Source: Acidobacteriota bacterium (GTDB lineage Bacteria > Acidobacteriota > Aminicenantia > Aminicenantales > Aminicenantaceae). From it: DNA of 37,301 nt. Made by a program: the position numbers and the translations under genes. How positions within the stretch are numbered: position 1 is the first letter of the stretch; every line of letters begins with the position of its first letter. The notes beneath the pieces were generated by a model, which saw only the letters and a list, made by a program, of their open reading frames with translations, was not told the origin of the DNA and made no database searches. The stretch is taken from assembly GCA_030669585.1 (NCBI GenBank), contig DAOVDI010000013.1:1-37301 (forward strand). The letters run 5' to 3'. Positions 24,358 through 33,727 of the stretch are shown in pieces.

Positions 24358-25466
24358 CTGTTTATTCTTCTCTGTGAAATATGCAGCAAAAGTCCGAGAC
24401 TGAACAGAGTTACTATCAGAGAAGATCGTCCATAACTAATCATCGGAAGGGTTAGTCCTGTTGGAGGAACCAGTCCGAGGACTACACTGATATTCAAAAG
24501 AGCCTGGAAAAAAATTGCCATGGTTATGCCTGCTGCGGCCAACTGGCTGAAGGGGGTCGGAGCCTTTTTAGCGATCAGAAGACCCCTCCAAAACAACAAT
24601 GTGAACAGGATAAGAACTGCCATGGTTCCTACAAATCCCAGTTCCTCACCGATAATGGCGTAAATGTAATCCGTATAGGCAGAAGGGAGGAAAAAAAGCT
24701 TCTGGATGCTTTCTCCGATTCCCAGGTTCAGGATACCGCCTGATCCCACGGCTAACTTAGATTGGATGACCTGGAATCCCAGGCCTAAAGGGTCTTTTTC
24801 CGGAGAGAGGATGGCAATGATCCTGTTCCATCGGTAGGGGGCCTTTAGCAAGTAAAAAGCAAAAAGTCCTATGGCAGACAGTCCCGGGAAAAAGAAATAT
24901 TTAATTTTCACACCTCCCAGATACAGCATTGTGGCGCTGATAATACCGATTACTATGGCTGTGCTGTAGTCTGGTTCCATCAAAACCAGAAAGATGATCA
25001 GAAATATAACGGAAAACGGGATAATAAGGTTGACCGGATGATTCATCTTTTCTTTTTTCCGTTCGAGGAAAAAGGCTAAAAACAGGATCAGGCTGATTTT
25101 TGCCAGTTCCGAAGGTTGAATTTGGAAATTGAGTATATGTATCCAGCGGTCGGTCGCTCCGGTGGAGGGCAGAACAAGACAAAGAACCAGAAGTCCAAGG
25201 GTCAGGAAGAGAAGACCAAAAACAAAAAATCGGGTCTGGTAAAAAGGAATATTGATCTGCATCAAGATAAGAATGAGGGATAGCCCCAGACCTGCTCCCA
25301 TAAGCTGATTAAGTAAATAATGGAATGGGTGGCCGAATTTTTCGCTCGAAATTATTCCGGATGAGCTGAAGACCATAATGATTCCGATGGATACGAGGAT
25401 GAGCGTTATGAAAAATGTCGCCCTGTCAAAACCAAATGGTTTGAAGAATTCGGTGTCTCTATACAT
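24342..25466 (-). CDS. ftsW: FtsW, septal peptidoglycan glycosyltransferase (SEDS)
   Basis: A 374-residue SEDS-family membrane protein with about ten hydrophobic segments that polymerises lipid II with its partner FtsI. Typical motifs: FQIQPSELAKISLILFLAFF, LMEPDYSTAIVIGIISATM (holding the conserved catalytic aspartate region), GIGESIQKLFFLPSAYTDYI, IIGEELGFVGTMAVL and PPTGLTLPMISYG. The last motif continues as RSSL, where most FtsW and RodA proteins have GSSL; this single change is notable. It overlaps murD (8 nt) upstream and murG downstream. Position between murD and murG supports FtsW over RodA. Confidence 0.95.
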   Translation of the reverse strand: MYRDTEFFKPFGFDRATFFITLILVSIGIIMVFSSSGIISSEKFGHPFHYLLNQLMGAGLGLSLILILMQINIPFYQTRFFVFGLLFLTLGLLVLCLVLPSTGATDRWIHILNFQIQPSELAKISLILFLAFFLERKKEKMNHPVNLIIPFSVIFLIIFLVLMEPDYSTAIVIGIISATMLYLGGVKIKYFFFPGLSAIGLFAFYLLKAPYRWNRIIAILSPEKDPLGLGFQVIQSKLAVGSGGILNLGIGESIQKLFFLPSAYTDYIYAIIGEELGFVGTMAVLILFTLLFWRGLLIAKKAPTPFSQLAAAGITMAIFFQALLNISVVLGLVPPTGLTLPMISYGRSSLIVTLFSLGLLLHISQRRINRWEKP

Positions 25467-26826
25467 GCTTTGCCTTATTCTTCTTTTGAAGAGCTAAAGT
25501 GCAAACTTTAAAATCCTTCCCCCGTTGTTCAAAATTGTCATACATATCCCAGCTTGTACATGCCGGGGCGAGGAGTATGATTTCTCCCTTTTCCGCCAAG
25601 GAAAACGCCAGATCGACTGCTTCGGCCATGGATGCCGCTTCTGTCATCGGGACGGTTCCATTTAAGGCCTTCCGGATCTTGTCCTTGGCTTCACCAAGGA
25701 GAACAATGGATTTTACCCGTTTCTGAATAGACTCCTTGAGTTTAGTAAAATTTCCTTCCTTGTCTTTTCCGCCAAGGATCAAGACAATTTTATTATTAAA
25801 ACTTTGTATCGCGTTCAGTGAAGCATCAACATTGGTTGCCTTGGAGTCATTATAAAATTCAATCCCATTCAAAGATAATACCCGCTCTAAACGGTGTTCC
25901 AGGCCCTGGAAAGAGAGGATGGATTCTTTGACCTGAGAGAGGGGAAGTCCAAGAAGAGAGCCGACCAGAGCCGAAGCCAAAATATTGTCTGTATTATGTT
26001 CTCCCAAGAGCGGAATTTCAGATGGTCTCATCAGATGTTCTTCCCCTCCATTCGATAAGGTAATCCATCCGTCTTTTAGGTATATTCCGGGAAAGACTTC
26101 CTGTTTTCTGCTGAAAGCGTAAACGGTAGCTTTTGTTTCCTTGCCGGAGGCCCAGACATATGGATCATCCCGGTTCAGGATGGCCAGATCGCTTTCCTTC
26201 TGATTAGAAATGAGATTTTTTTTAGCATTGTAGTAATTTTTAAAATTGATATGCCAATCAATATGGTCCGGTGTCATATTGAGAAAAACAGAAATAAACG
26301 CCTGGAAATACTGTATGTTATCGAGTTGAAAGCTGGAAAGCTCGGTCACATAGATGTCTTTGTCCTGGCTGTCTGCGACAAATTGGATCAAAGGGGTTCC
26401 AATGTTTCCTGCAAGATGAGCCTGGAGTCCACCTTCTTTCAGGATTTTGTGGATCAGACTGGTTGTGGTGGATTTTCCGTTCGAACCTGTAATTCCAATG
26501 ATCTTCCCCTTGAGAAACCGGAAGGCCAGTTCGATCTCGGACATAACCGGTATCCCGTGTTTCCGGGCGGTTTGAAATAAGGATAAAGGCGGGATTCCAG
26601 GACTGCTGATAATGAGGTCGGGTTGGAGGAAGAAGCCCTCTGTATGTCCTCCTGTTTCCAGGTGATCCACTTTTTTATTCCATTTCTCAAAAACCGGGCT
26701 CAATTCTTCAATCCCTCTTTTTTCTGAGATCATGAGGGATGCACCGGCGTCAAGCAGGAAATCACAGACTGCTTCTCCTGTTTTTCCCAGTCCGACGACG
26801 AGCGCTTTTTTCCCTTTGAGTTTCAT
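25459..26826 (-). CDS. murD: MurD, UDP-MurNAc-L-Ala-D-glutamate ligase
   Basis: A 455-residue Mur ligase adding D-Glu. Motifs: MKLKGKKALVVGLGKTGEAV (N-terminal UDP domain), ISSPGIPP, P-loop IIGITGSNGKSTTTSLIHKI, AGNIGTPLIQFV, ELSSFQLD, FLNMTPDHIDWH, EFYNDSKATNVDASLNAIQ and LILGGKDKEGNF. The end carries the usual ILLAPACTSWDMYDNFEQRG. It starts 2 bp after the mraY stop, and its 3' end overlaps ftsW. Confidence 0.96.
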   Translation of the reverse strand: MKLKGKKALVVGLGKTGEAVCDFLLDAGASLMISEKRGIEELSPVFEKWNKKVDHLETGGHTEGFFLQPDLIISSPGIPPLSLFQTARKHGIPVMSEIELAFRFLKGKIIGITGSNGKSTTTSLIHKILKEGGLQAHLAGNIGTPLIQFVADSQDKDIYVTELSSFQLDNIQYFQAFISVFLNMTPDHIDWHINFKNYYNAKKNLISNQKESDLAILNRDDPYVWASGKETKATVYAFSRKQEVFPGIYLKDGWITLSNGGEEHLMRPSEIPLLGEHNTDNILASALVGSLLGLPLSQVKESILSFQGLEHRLERVLSLNGIEFYNDSKATNVDASLNAIQSFNNKIVLILGGKDKEGNFTKLKESIQKRVKSIVLLGEAKDKIRKALNGTVPMTEAASMAEAVDLAFSLAEKGEIILLAPACTSWDMYDNFEQRGKDFKVCTLALQKKNKAKHV

Positions 26827-26827
26827 A

Positions 26828-27916
26828 TTACCTCAGTTTCAGAGTTGTTAAACTGAACAGGGCGAAAATTATGCCTGCTATCCAGAAACGCACCACTATT
26901 TTTTCCTCAGGCCAACCCATAAGTTCAAAGTGGTGGTGCAGAGGGGCCATTCTAAATATCCTTTTTCCTCTTGTTATCTTGAAATATCCGACTTGGATCA
27001 TGACTGAAAGGGCTTCGATCACAAAAACGCCTGATACCATGAACAGGAGAAATTCCATTTTTATAAGCAAGGCGATCACACCTATGGTTCCGCCAAGCGA
27101 AAGCGCTCCTACATCTCCCATGAAAATCTGGGCAGGGTGGCTGTTATACCAGAGAAAGCCGAGACAGGCTCCGGCCATAGCTCCGGCAAATACAGTAAGT
27201 TCCGCGGCCTGAGGGACCCTGGCGATATTCAGATAATCTGACCACAGTGCGTGGCCTGCTATGTAGGTGAGAGCTGTGAAGGCCGTGATGCTGATCAAGG
27301 TCAGGCCGGTGGCAAGACCGTCAAGCCCATCTGCCAGATTGACAGCGTTGGATGAGCCGACCAGAATTAATATGACCCATGGAAGATAGATCCATCCCAT
27401 ATAGGGGGCCCATTTCTTGAAAAAGGGCATAATGAGATGGAGATTAAATTCTCCGTGTGTTCCCAGCCAGATAAAAAATAATCCGATGATGGCGGAGAGA
27501 ACTATCTGGTAGAAGAATTTACGAAATACAGGGAGGCCTGAACGTTTTTTCTTGATGATCTTCAGATAATCATCCAGAAAACCGATAAGCCCGAAAGACA
27601 CCATTGCAAACATAACTGTGCGGACATAGGAGTTGCTAAGATCAGCCCATAGAAGTGCAGGGATCAGAATTGATATAATGATGAGGATCCCTCCCATGGA
27701 GGGGGTCCCTTTTTTATTAAAGTGCGACTTTGGTCCTTCAGCACGGATCTCTTCACCGATCTGTTTCTTTTTCAGAAGTTTGATCAGAACAGGGCCCAGA
27801 AAGAGACAGATGATGAGGGCTGTAATACCGGAAAGGGCAGTGCGGACTGTGATATACCGGAATACATTGAAAAAGATCCAGTGCTCTTTCAGAGGAACAA
27901 GAAGATAATATAACAC
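26828..27916 (-). CDS. mraY: MraY, phospho-MurNAc-pentapeptide translocase
   Basis: A 362-residue polytopic enzyme that couples UDP-MurNAc-pentapeptide to undecaprenyl phosphate, giving lipid I. Motifs: SHFNKKGTPSMGGILIIISI, the DDYLKIIKKKRSGLP loop with the catalytic DD, SSNAVNLADGLDGLATGLT, FMGDVGALSLGGTIGVIALL and the histidine-rich RMAPLHHHFELMGWPEEKIV. Translation begins at GTG 27916, directly after the murF stop. About ten hydrophobic helices are visible. Confidence 0.96.
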   Translation of the reverse strand: MLYYLLVPLKEHWIFFNVFRYITVRTALSGITALIICLFLGPVLIKLLKKKQIGEEIRAEGPKSHFNKKGTPSMGGILIIISILIPALLWADLSNSYVRTVMFAMVSFGLIGFLDDYLKIIKKKRSGLPVFRKFFYQIVLSAIIGLFFIWLGTHGEFNLHLIMPFFKKWAPYMGWIYLPWVILILVGSSNAVNLADGLDGLATGLTLISITAFTALTYIAGHALWSDYLNIARVPQAAELTVFAGAMAGACLGFLWYNSHPAQIFMGDVGALSLGGTIGVIALLIKMEFLLFMVSGVFVIEALSVMIQVGYFKITRGKRIFRMAPLHHHFELMGWPEEKIVVRFWIAGIIFALFSLTTLKLR

Positions 27917-27917
27917 C

Positions 27918-29300
27918 TTAAAACCCGTCCTTTTTTATGAATTTGACAATTTTTTCAGTCCGGATACCGCGAGACCCTTTAACCAGCACCAGGTCCCCCT
28001 TTCTGAGGATATCTCTGATATGAGCAGCGGCTTCATCCGATGTCTTGAAAAAGAAAATCTGCCCCTTTCCCATCCCGGACTTCATGGCGCCGTCTTTTAT
28101 GTGTTGACTGAGGGGACCCACTGTTACCAGGACGTCCCATCCCGTCTCCTGGACCTGAGTGCCGGCCGCAAAATGAAAATCCTTCTCATCCGGGCCAAGC
28201 TCCAGCATATCTCCGAGAATGGCGACCTTTCGGGCTTTATTCTGCATGGAAAGAGACTTCAGTGCTGATTCCAGCGCAGCAGGGCTTGAGTTGTAGCTGT
28301 CATCGATCAATCTGATGCCGTTTTTCAGATGGAAAAGATGCCCGCGGTCGGGAAGAGGCTCTAAAAATTTGGCGGCCTCAACGATATCTTCGAGCCGGAT
28401 ATCAAGAGAAAAAGCCACAGCAGCCGCAGCAAGGAAATTATAAAGATAGCTGTCATAAACAAAGGGCAAGAGGATGTCTTTATTCTTATCCAGATATCGG
28501 AGACGACATCTTATGCCGGACAGGCTGTCTTTTTTTATGTTTTCAGCAGAAATATCGCAGTCTGTGGATAGGCCAAAGCGGATGCTTTGTCCCTTCCAAT
28601 CCTGAGAGATCCTCTGAATGAGGGGGTCGTCGGCGTTCAGAACAGCCGTTCCTCCAGGATCCATTGTGTCCAGGATCTCCTTTTTTGCAAGGGCTATATC
28701 GTCAATGCTGTTAAAGAATTCAAGATGGACCGGATGAATGTTGGTGATGACAGCAATATCCGGGTCTGCGACCAGAGTCAAATCCGCGATCTCACCCTGG
28801 GCGCTCATGGCCATTTCCAGCAGAGCTATATCATGTTCCGGGGACAAACGGAGCAGTGTCAGAGGGAGGCCCAGGTGGTTGTTGAAATTGCCTTCTGACT
28901 GCAGGACCGAATACCTGTGAGAAAGCAGTCGTGCAGTAAAGTATTTGGTCGTTGTTTTCCCAATGCTCCCTGTGATACAGGCAACCTTGCCCTTGAATCG
29001 GGTTCTGATTTTGTGTGCCAGATCCTGGAGAGCCGTGACCGTATCTTTCACTCGGATAATGGCAAAATCCTTCCGTGGAGGGGTGATGTTTCTTGAAACA
29101 ACTGCTCCCCGGGCTCCGTTCTTTGCCGCATCAGGTATGAATTTATGGCCGTCTCGGTCTGCAATAACCGCAAAAAAGAGATCCCCGGAACTGATTAAGC
29201 GTGAATCCATCTGATAGCCTGTAAAAATGCTGGAGGGCTGTCCATTGATGATACGGCCGTTCATCATCTCTGCAGCCTTTTGAAGGGAAAAATCTGTCAT
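27918..29300 (-). CDS. murF: MurF, UDP-MurNAc-tripeptide-D-Ala-D-Ala ligase
   Basis: A 460-residue ligase that adds D-alanyl-D-alanine to complete the pentapeptide. Seen: DSRLISSGDLFFAV (N-terminal domain), P-loop CITGSIGKTTTKYFTARLLS, EGNFNNHLGLPLTLL, LEMAMSAQGEIADLT, ITNIHPVHLEFF, LIDDSYNSSPAALESALKSL and ILGDMLELGPDEKDFH. The C-terminus is VLVKGSRGIRTEKIV. The P-loop has GSIGKTT where many MurF proteins have GS-x-GKTT, which is normal. It starts 2 bp after murE. Confidence 0.95.
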   Translation of the reverse strand: MTDFSLQKAAEMMNGRIINGQPSSIFTGYQMDSRLISSGDLFFAVIADRDGHKFIPDAAKNGARGAVVSRNITPPRKDFAIIRVKDTVTALQDLAHKIRTRFKGKVACITGSIGKTTTKYFTARLLSHRYSVLQSEGNFNNHLGLPLTLLRLSPEHDIALLEMAMSAQGEIADLTLVADPDIAVITNIHPVHLEFFNSIDDIALAKKEILDTMDPGGTAVLNADDPLIQRISQDWKGQSIRFGLSTDCDISAENIKKDSLSGIRCRLRYLDKNKDILLPFVYDSYLYNFLAAAAVAFSLDIRLEDIVEAAKFLEPLPDRGHLFHLKNGIRLIDDSYNSSPAALESALKSLSMQNKARKVAILGDMLELGPDEKDFHFAAGTQVQETGWDVLVTVGPLSQHIKDGAMKSGMGKGQIFFFKTSDEAAAHIRDILRKGDLVLVKGSRGIRTEKIVKFIKKDGF

Positions 29301-29302
29301 CT

Positions 29303-30769
29303 TCAGATACTCCTCTCGCCGGCAAGAAGTTCTCTTATGACTTCAGCATCGTCGAAATGAAACATCTTTCCTTTGATGATCTGATAATCCTCATGTCCTT
29401 TCCCGGCTATAAGCACGTAATCGCCAGCGTTTGCTGTCCTGAGGGCTTTGGCAATAGCCTTCCTTCTGTCGGGAATGATCTCATATTTCTTCAGGCCGGT
29501 TGTTTTTATGCCTGCTTCAATGTCATTGATAATGGCTTGAGGGTCCTCGCTCCGGGGATTGTCCGAAGTGATGATGGTCCAGTCGGCAAGCCGGCCCGCG
29601 GCTTTACCCATCCTTGCCCTTTTGGATTTATCTCTGTCTCCTCCGGCCCCAAAAACAACAATGGTTTTGTTTGAATTGAGTTCATTCGCTGTTTCCAGCA
29701 GATTTTTCAATGCATCATCGCTGTGGGCATAATCCACAAAAATTTTAATGTCTCTATCGTTCTGGATATTCTGAAATCTTCCACGAACGCCTTTTAAGGA
29801 TCTGATACCCTCCTTGATTTTGGGGATGGGGATGTTCAGGGATAGTGCCGAGGCCACTGCGGCCAGAATATTGTAGACATTGGGTTTTCCCAGCAGGGAG
29901 GAGAAGACGGACATGCGTCCTGCCGGGAATTTGATCTGAATATCGAGCCCATCCTCCCTGAGTGTAGATTTTTGGGCATGAACAGTGGCAGGTTCCTTGA
30001 GTCCAAATGAGATAATCCCACCGGAGATCTGCGATTTCAACTTTTCACCCCATGGGTCATCTGTATTGATGACTGCCGTCCGGTTCTTCGGGCCGATCAA
30101 AAAGAGTTTTTTCTTGGCATGAAAATAGTTGTCCATGGATTTGTGATAATCCAGGTGTTCTCCGCTGAGATTGGTGAAAATTGCTAAGTCAAATCCGATC
30201 CCGGTAACGCGTTTGAGTTCCAGAGAATGGGAGGAAACTTCGATCAAACAGTGTGTTCCCCCGTTGTCCAGAATTTCACGCATCATCCTCTGAAGGTCAG
30301 GGGATTCAGGGGTTGTGCGTTTGGCAACCCTGTCGAATCCTGGTCCCCGGTAAGAGATTGTTCCGATAACACCGGGTTTGAAACCTGCTTGAATTAAAAT
30401 AGATTCCAGGATGTAGGTTACAGTAGTCTTTCCTTTTGTTCCTGTGATTCCTATAACTTTGAGTTCTTGTGAGGGATGTCCATATAAATTTGCCGCTGTC
30501 AGGGCCATGGTTTCCCGAGCATCTCCAACCTGAATCCAGGTTTTGGCAAATCCGGGCGGGGGATCTCTTTCTGAGAGGACAGCCGAGGCCCCTCGTGTAA
30601 GAGCTTCATTAATATAGTCGAATCCGTCCGCTTTCTCTCCTTTAAGAGCTGCAAAAAGAAAATTATTTTGTACTTCTTTGGAGGAATATGTTATGCCTGC
30701 GATATCAATATCCAGGGAACCAAAAAAGCAAATTCCAGGAGTATCGGCCAGCAGGTGTTTCAGTTTCAT
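29303..30769 (-). CDS. murE: MurE, UDP-MurNAc-dipeptide meso-diaminopimelate ligase
   Basis: A 488-residue ligase adding the third residue of the stem peptide. Seen: ITYSSKEVQNNFLFAAL, P-loop VIGITGTKGKTTVTYILESI, TTPESPDLQRMM, EVSSHSLELKRVTGI, FTNLSGEHLDYHKSMDNY, VDYAHSDDALKNLL, and TSDNPRSEDPQAII near the C-terminus. The DNPR motif is the recognised meso-diaminopimelate specificity signature (lysine enzymes differ), so the cell wall is of A1gamma type. GKGHEDYQII follows. The start overlaps the ftsI stop as ATGA. Confidence 0.96.
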   Translation of the reverse strand: MKLKHLLADTPGICFFGSLDIDIAGITYSSKEVQNNFLFAALKGEKADGFDYINEALTRGASAVLSERDPPPGFAKTWIQVGDARETMALTAANLYGHPSQELKVIGITGTKGKTTVTYILESILIQAGFKPGVIGTISYRGPGFDRVAKRTTPESPDLQRMMREILDNGGTHCLIEVSSHSLELKRVTGIGFDLAIFTNLSGEHLDYHKSMDNYFHAKKKLFLIGPKNRTAVINTDDPWGEKLKSQISGGIISFGLKEPATVHAQKSTLREDGLDIQIKFPAGRMSVFSSLLGKPNVYNILAAVASALSLNIPIPKIKEGIRSLKGVRGRFQNIQNDRDIKIFVDYAHSDDALKNLLETANELNSNKTIVVFGAGGDRDKSKRARMGKAAGRLADWTIITSDNPRSEDPQAIINDIEAGIKTTGLKKYEIIPDRRKAIAKALRTANAGDYVLIAGKGHEDYQIIKGKMFHFDDAEVIRELLAGERSI

Positions 30770-32517
30770 TCTGCGGCTCCTTGCGAATGTTGGGCCACGA
30801 TAAGTTGTTTTTCGGGTTGTATCTCTCTGGGAATACCGTAGTAGCGTAATATTTTGGAGGCGATGGCTCTGAACACAGGTGTAGCGACCTGTGATCCGTA
30901 ATATTGTCCTTTTGGGTCATCGATGACAATGATTATCGAAAAAAGCGGGCGGTTGTTGGAAACATATCCCACAAATGAAGCTATATGGGCAGTAGACATG
31001 TATCTCTTGGTCACTGGGTCTCTCTTCTGTGCGGTTCCAGTCTTCCCGGTGATGGTGTATCCATTGATACGGGCGGATGTCCCTGTCCCGAACCGCACCA
31101 CATCCTGGAGAATAGCCTCGATATCGCTTGCCGTCTGTTCGGAAATAACCCTGATTGGCTTTTCCTTAGCGGTAGGTCTTTTATTGGAAGAGATCATGAT
31201 ATTTTTAACAATTTTTGGAGGGATATACATACCCTGATTGGCGATCGTGTTTAAGGTCATCAACATCTGGATCGGAGTGACGGAAATCTCGTACCCGATG
31301 GACAGAGACGCGAGGGATCTTTTGGACCAACGATCAGTCGGCCATAAAAGGCCGGGTTCTTCCATGGGAAGGTCTATTCCTGTCCTTTGCCCGAACCGGA
31401 ATTTTTTGATCATGTCATAAAGATGCTTTTCCCCGATACGCTGGCCGACCTGGATCGTTCCTACATTGGAGGAGTGAATTATTACTTCGGGGAAAGTCAA
31501 GACATCGTAATGGGAATGATCCTTAAAATTTTTTCCAGCAATATTGATGGAACCTGCGCTGCAGTCAAATGTGTCATTTTGATCGACTTCATGGAATTCC
31601 AGTGCAGCCGATGCAGTGACGATCTTGAACGTCGAACCGGGATCATAAATATAGTGAATAGAATTAATTCTGTCTGTCATATCAAAGTCGGACGAAGGAA
31701 GATTCGGGTCAAATGTCGGATAATTGGCCATTGCGAGGATATCCCCGGTCTGAGGCTGAGAAATGATAACCGTTCCTCTTTCAGCGTGTCTTTCTTTCAT
31801 TGCATTTGAAAGTTCTTTTTCAGCGATGAACTGGATCGTTTCATCGATGGTCAGCATTATGTCGTGGCCGTCCACGGGTTCCTTTGTGATCTCAAATCGG
31901 TATTTCCTTCTTTTGGCATCAAAAAAATTGATCTGTTTTCCTGCTTCTCCGGCCAGGATGGATTGGAAATAAAGTTCGAGCCCGGTCTGTCCTGCATCAT
32001 CGCGACTGACCCGTCCGAGGAGGTGGGCTGCCAGCTTCCCCTGTGGATAGAACCGTTTCTTCTCCTCCTGCATATGGACTCCGGCTATATCCAATTCCTT
32101 AATTTTTTCAGCCGGTCCATCCTCGATCTTTCTCATGATCCAGATGAAATTATCATTCTTCTGAATCCGGTTTTTTATTAGTTGAATGTCTTTGTCGGAG
32201 AGTTCTATGATGTTTTTGAGCCGGTTTATCTTGTTGATCTGTTGGCTGACGGAATCGTTTTCGAAGGGGTGGTAAAATACGGACTTTCGTGGAATGCTCC
32301 GGGCAAGAATGTTTCCTTTCCGGCCGTAGATCGTTCCCCTATTGGGTCGGATATCGATAATTTGCTGGTTTTGAGCCAGGATTTTTTTCTGGGCGTCGGT
32401 TCTTTGTATGATCTGCATCTGTACCAGACGAAATGTGAGGCCTCCGAGCCAGAGAAAAAGAAATAAACTCAACAGAATTGTTCTTCTTTGTATTTTCTTC
32501 TGGTATGGCTTAGTCAT
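30766..32517 (-). CDS. ftsI: FtsI/PBP3, septal transpeptidase
   Basis: A 583-residue class B penicillin-binding protein with an N-terminal membrane anchor (ILLSLFLFLWLGGLTFRLVQ), a pedestal domain (IRPNRGTIYGRKGNILARSI) and a transpeptidase domain. The active-site serine lies in GSTFKIVTASAALEF (SxxK), the second motif is SSNVGT, and the third is ITGKTGTAQK. No PASTA domains follow, unlike many Gram-positive homologues. It cross-links new septal strands with FtsW. Its start and stop overlap ftsL and murE by ATGA, indicating tight coupling. Confidence 0.96.
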   Translation of the reverse strand: MTKPYQKKIQRRTILLSLFLFLWLGGLTFRLVQMQIIQRTDAQKKILAQNQQIIDIRPNRGTIYGRKGNILARSIPRKSVFYHPFENDSVSQQINKINRLKNIIELSDKDIQLIKNRIQKNDNFIWIMRKIEDGPAEKIKELDIAGVHMQEEKKRFYPQGKLAAHLLGRVSRDDAGQTGLELYFQSILAGEAGKQINFFDAKRRKYRFEITKEPVDGHDIMLTIDETIQFIAEKELSNAMKERHAERGTVIISQPQTGDILAMANYPTFDPNLPSSDFDMTDRINSIHYIYDPGSTFKIVTASAALEFHEVDQNDTFDCSAGSINIAGKNFKDHSHYDVLTFPEVIIHSSNVGTIQVGQRIGEKHLYDMIKKFRFGQRTGIDLPMEEPGLLWPTDRWSKRSLASLSIGYEISVTPIQMLMTLNTIANQGMYIPPKIVKNIMISSNKRPTAKEKPIRVISEQTASDIEAILQDVVRFGTGTSARINGYTITGKTGTAQKRDPVTKRYMSTAHIASFVGYVSNNRPLFSIIIVIDDPKGQYYGSQVATPVFRAIASKILRYYGIPREIQPEKQLIVAQHSQGAAE

Positions 32518-32828
32518 GGCATCTTTTTCCGGGGAGGAGTTTGCAGATCGTCATAGATTATCTGATCCTTTCGGGGAGGGGAAAGCTTCAATTGTTCCTT
32601 TGCGATCTTTTCCACTTTTTCAAGAGCCAGGTAGCTGGCTTTGATGGTTTCCAGTTTGTTGATATCTTTTTGCAGGATGTGGATCTGGTGTTCCAATTCC
32701 CGCACTTCATAACCGAGCCGTATGGATTCGGTCTGATGCCATATGTAAAATGAAAGAGAAAATATAACAATGGCTGCCGCGGAAATGCCCAGTGTAATCT
32801 GTTTTTTGCTGAACTTTTTCTGAATCAA
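32514..32828 (-). CDS. ftsL: FtsL-like division protein
   Basis: A small bitopic protein (about 104 residues): a basic N-terminus (QKKFSKKQ), one membrane helix (ITLGISAAAIVIFSLSFYIW) and a leucine-zipper-like coiled coil (EVRELEHQIHILQKDINKLE) ending with EKVEKIAKEQLKLSPPRKDQ, as in FtsL proteins. The likely start is TTG 32828, overlapping the rsmH stop as TTGA, with AGAGGT 8 nt upstream. The open frame extends to an ATG at 32933 but that would overlap rsmH by over 100 bp. Position between rsmH and ftsI is the standard ftsL place. Confidence 0.85.
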   Translation of the reverse strand: MIQKKFSKKQITLGISAAAIVIFSLSFYIWHQTESIRLGYEVRELEHQIHILQKDINKLETIKASYLALEKVEKIAKEQLKLSPPRKDQIIYDDLQTPPRKKMP

Positions 32829-33724
32829 CGCACGACCTCTGCTGCCCTTAGTTTTGCCGACCTTGCTCTGAAATTCGAAATGACCTCTTCCCTGGATGCA
32901 ACAACTGGTTTTTTTGTTAGAACCTTTAAACATGGCGGACAGTTCTCTGAGGATGCCATTCGGACAAATGCCTTCTTGATAATCCTATCCTCCAGGGAAT
33001 GAAAGGAGATGACCACGATCCTCGATCCTTCCCGAAGTTTGTGAAGGATCTTTTCCAGAAAGTTATCCAGGCCCTTGAGTTCCTGATTGACTTCGATGCG
33101 CAGCGCAAGAAAGAGTTTGGCTGCAGGATGGATCTTCCCTTTTTGGGGCCTCCACCGGCAGACTTCTTCAATGATCCTCCTGAGCTGGGTTGTTGTCTCG
33201 ATCTTATTGATCTTCCTTCTTGAGGCTATTTCCCGGGCCAGTTTTCTGGCCTGTCTGATTTCCCCGTATTCAAAGAAGATCTTATTGAGCTGATTTTCTG
33301 AGCTTTTATTGATGATTTTAAAGGCTGAATATTTATTCCTGAGGTCCATTCGCATATCAAGAGGGCCGTCCTGATTGTAACTGAATCCTCTTTCCGGGGA
33401 ATCAAGCTGAAAGGAGGAGATGCCTAGGTCTATCAGGACGCCGCGGATCTTCTGGAAATCCAGGTTAAGGTCAGGGAGATAACGGAAATCGGAATGATAA
33501 AGTGTGACTCTTTCCCTGAACGGATCCAGGTTTTCTCTGGCTTTCATCAGTGAGATTTCGTCTATATCCAGTCCGATCAGGGATGATTTTGGATGTTTTA
33601 TTAAAATTTCTTTTGCATGTCCTCCTAATCCCAGCGTGCAATCAACAAAGACTCCTTCACCGTCACCATCGAGGTAGTCCAGAACCTCGTTGAGGAGCAC
33701 CGGGATATGACATTTTCCTTCCAT
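32825..33724 (-). CDS. rsmH: RsmH (MraW), 16S rRNA m4C1402 methyltransferase
   Basis: A 299-residue SAM-dependent enzyme that methylates N4 of C1402 in 16S rRNA. It begins CHIPVLLNEVLDYL, has the SAM motif FVDCTLGLGGHAKEIL, GLDIDEISLMKARENL, VLIDLGISSFQLDSPERGFS, the DGPLDMRMD segment, and the C-terminal LVVISFHSLEDRI-type motif (here RIVVISFHSLEDRIIKKAF). The length is normal. It starts 3 bp after mraZ. Confidence 0.97.
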   Translation of the reverse strand: MEGKCHIPVLLNEVLDYLDGDGEGVFVDCTLGLGGHAKEILIKHPKSSLIGLDIDEISLMKARENLDPFRERVTLYHSDFRYLPDLNLDFQKIRGVLIDLGISSFQLDSPERGFSYNQDGPLDMRMDLRNKYSAFKIINKSSENQLNKIFFEYGEIRQARKLAREIASRRKINKIETTTQLRRIIEEVCRWRPQKGKIHPAAKLFLALRIEVNQELKGLDNFLEKILHKLREGSRIVVISFHSLEDRIIKKAFVRMASSENCPPCLKVLTKKPVVASREEVISNFRARSAKLRAAEVVR

Positions 33725-33727
33725 TCA

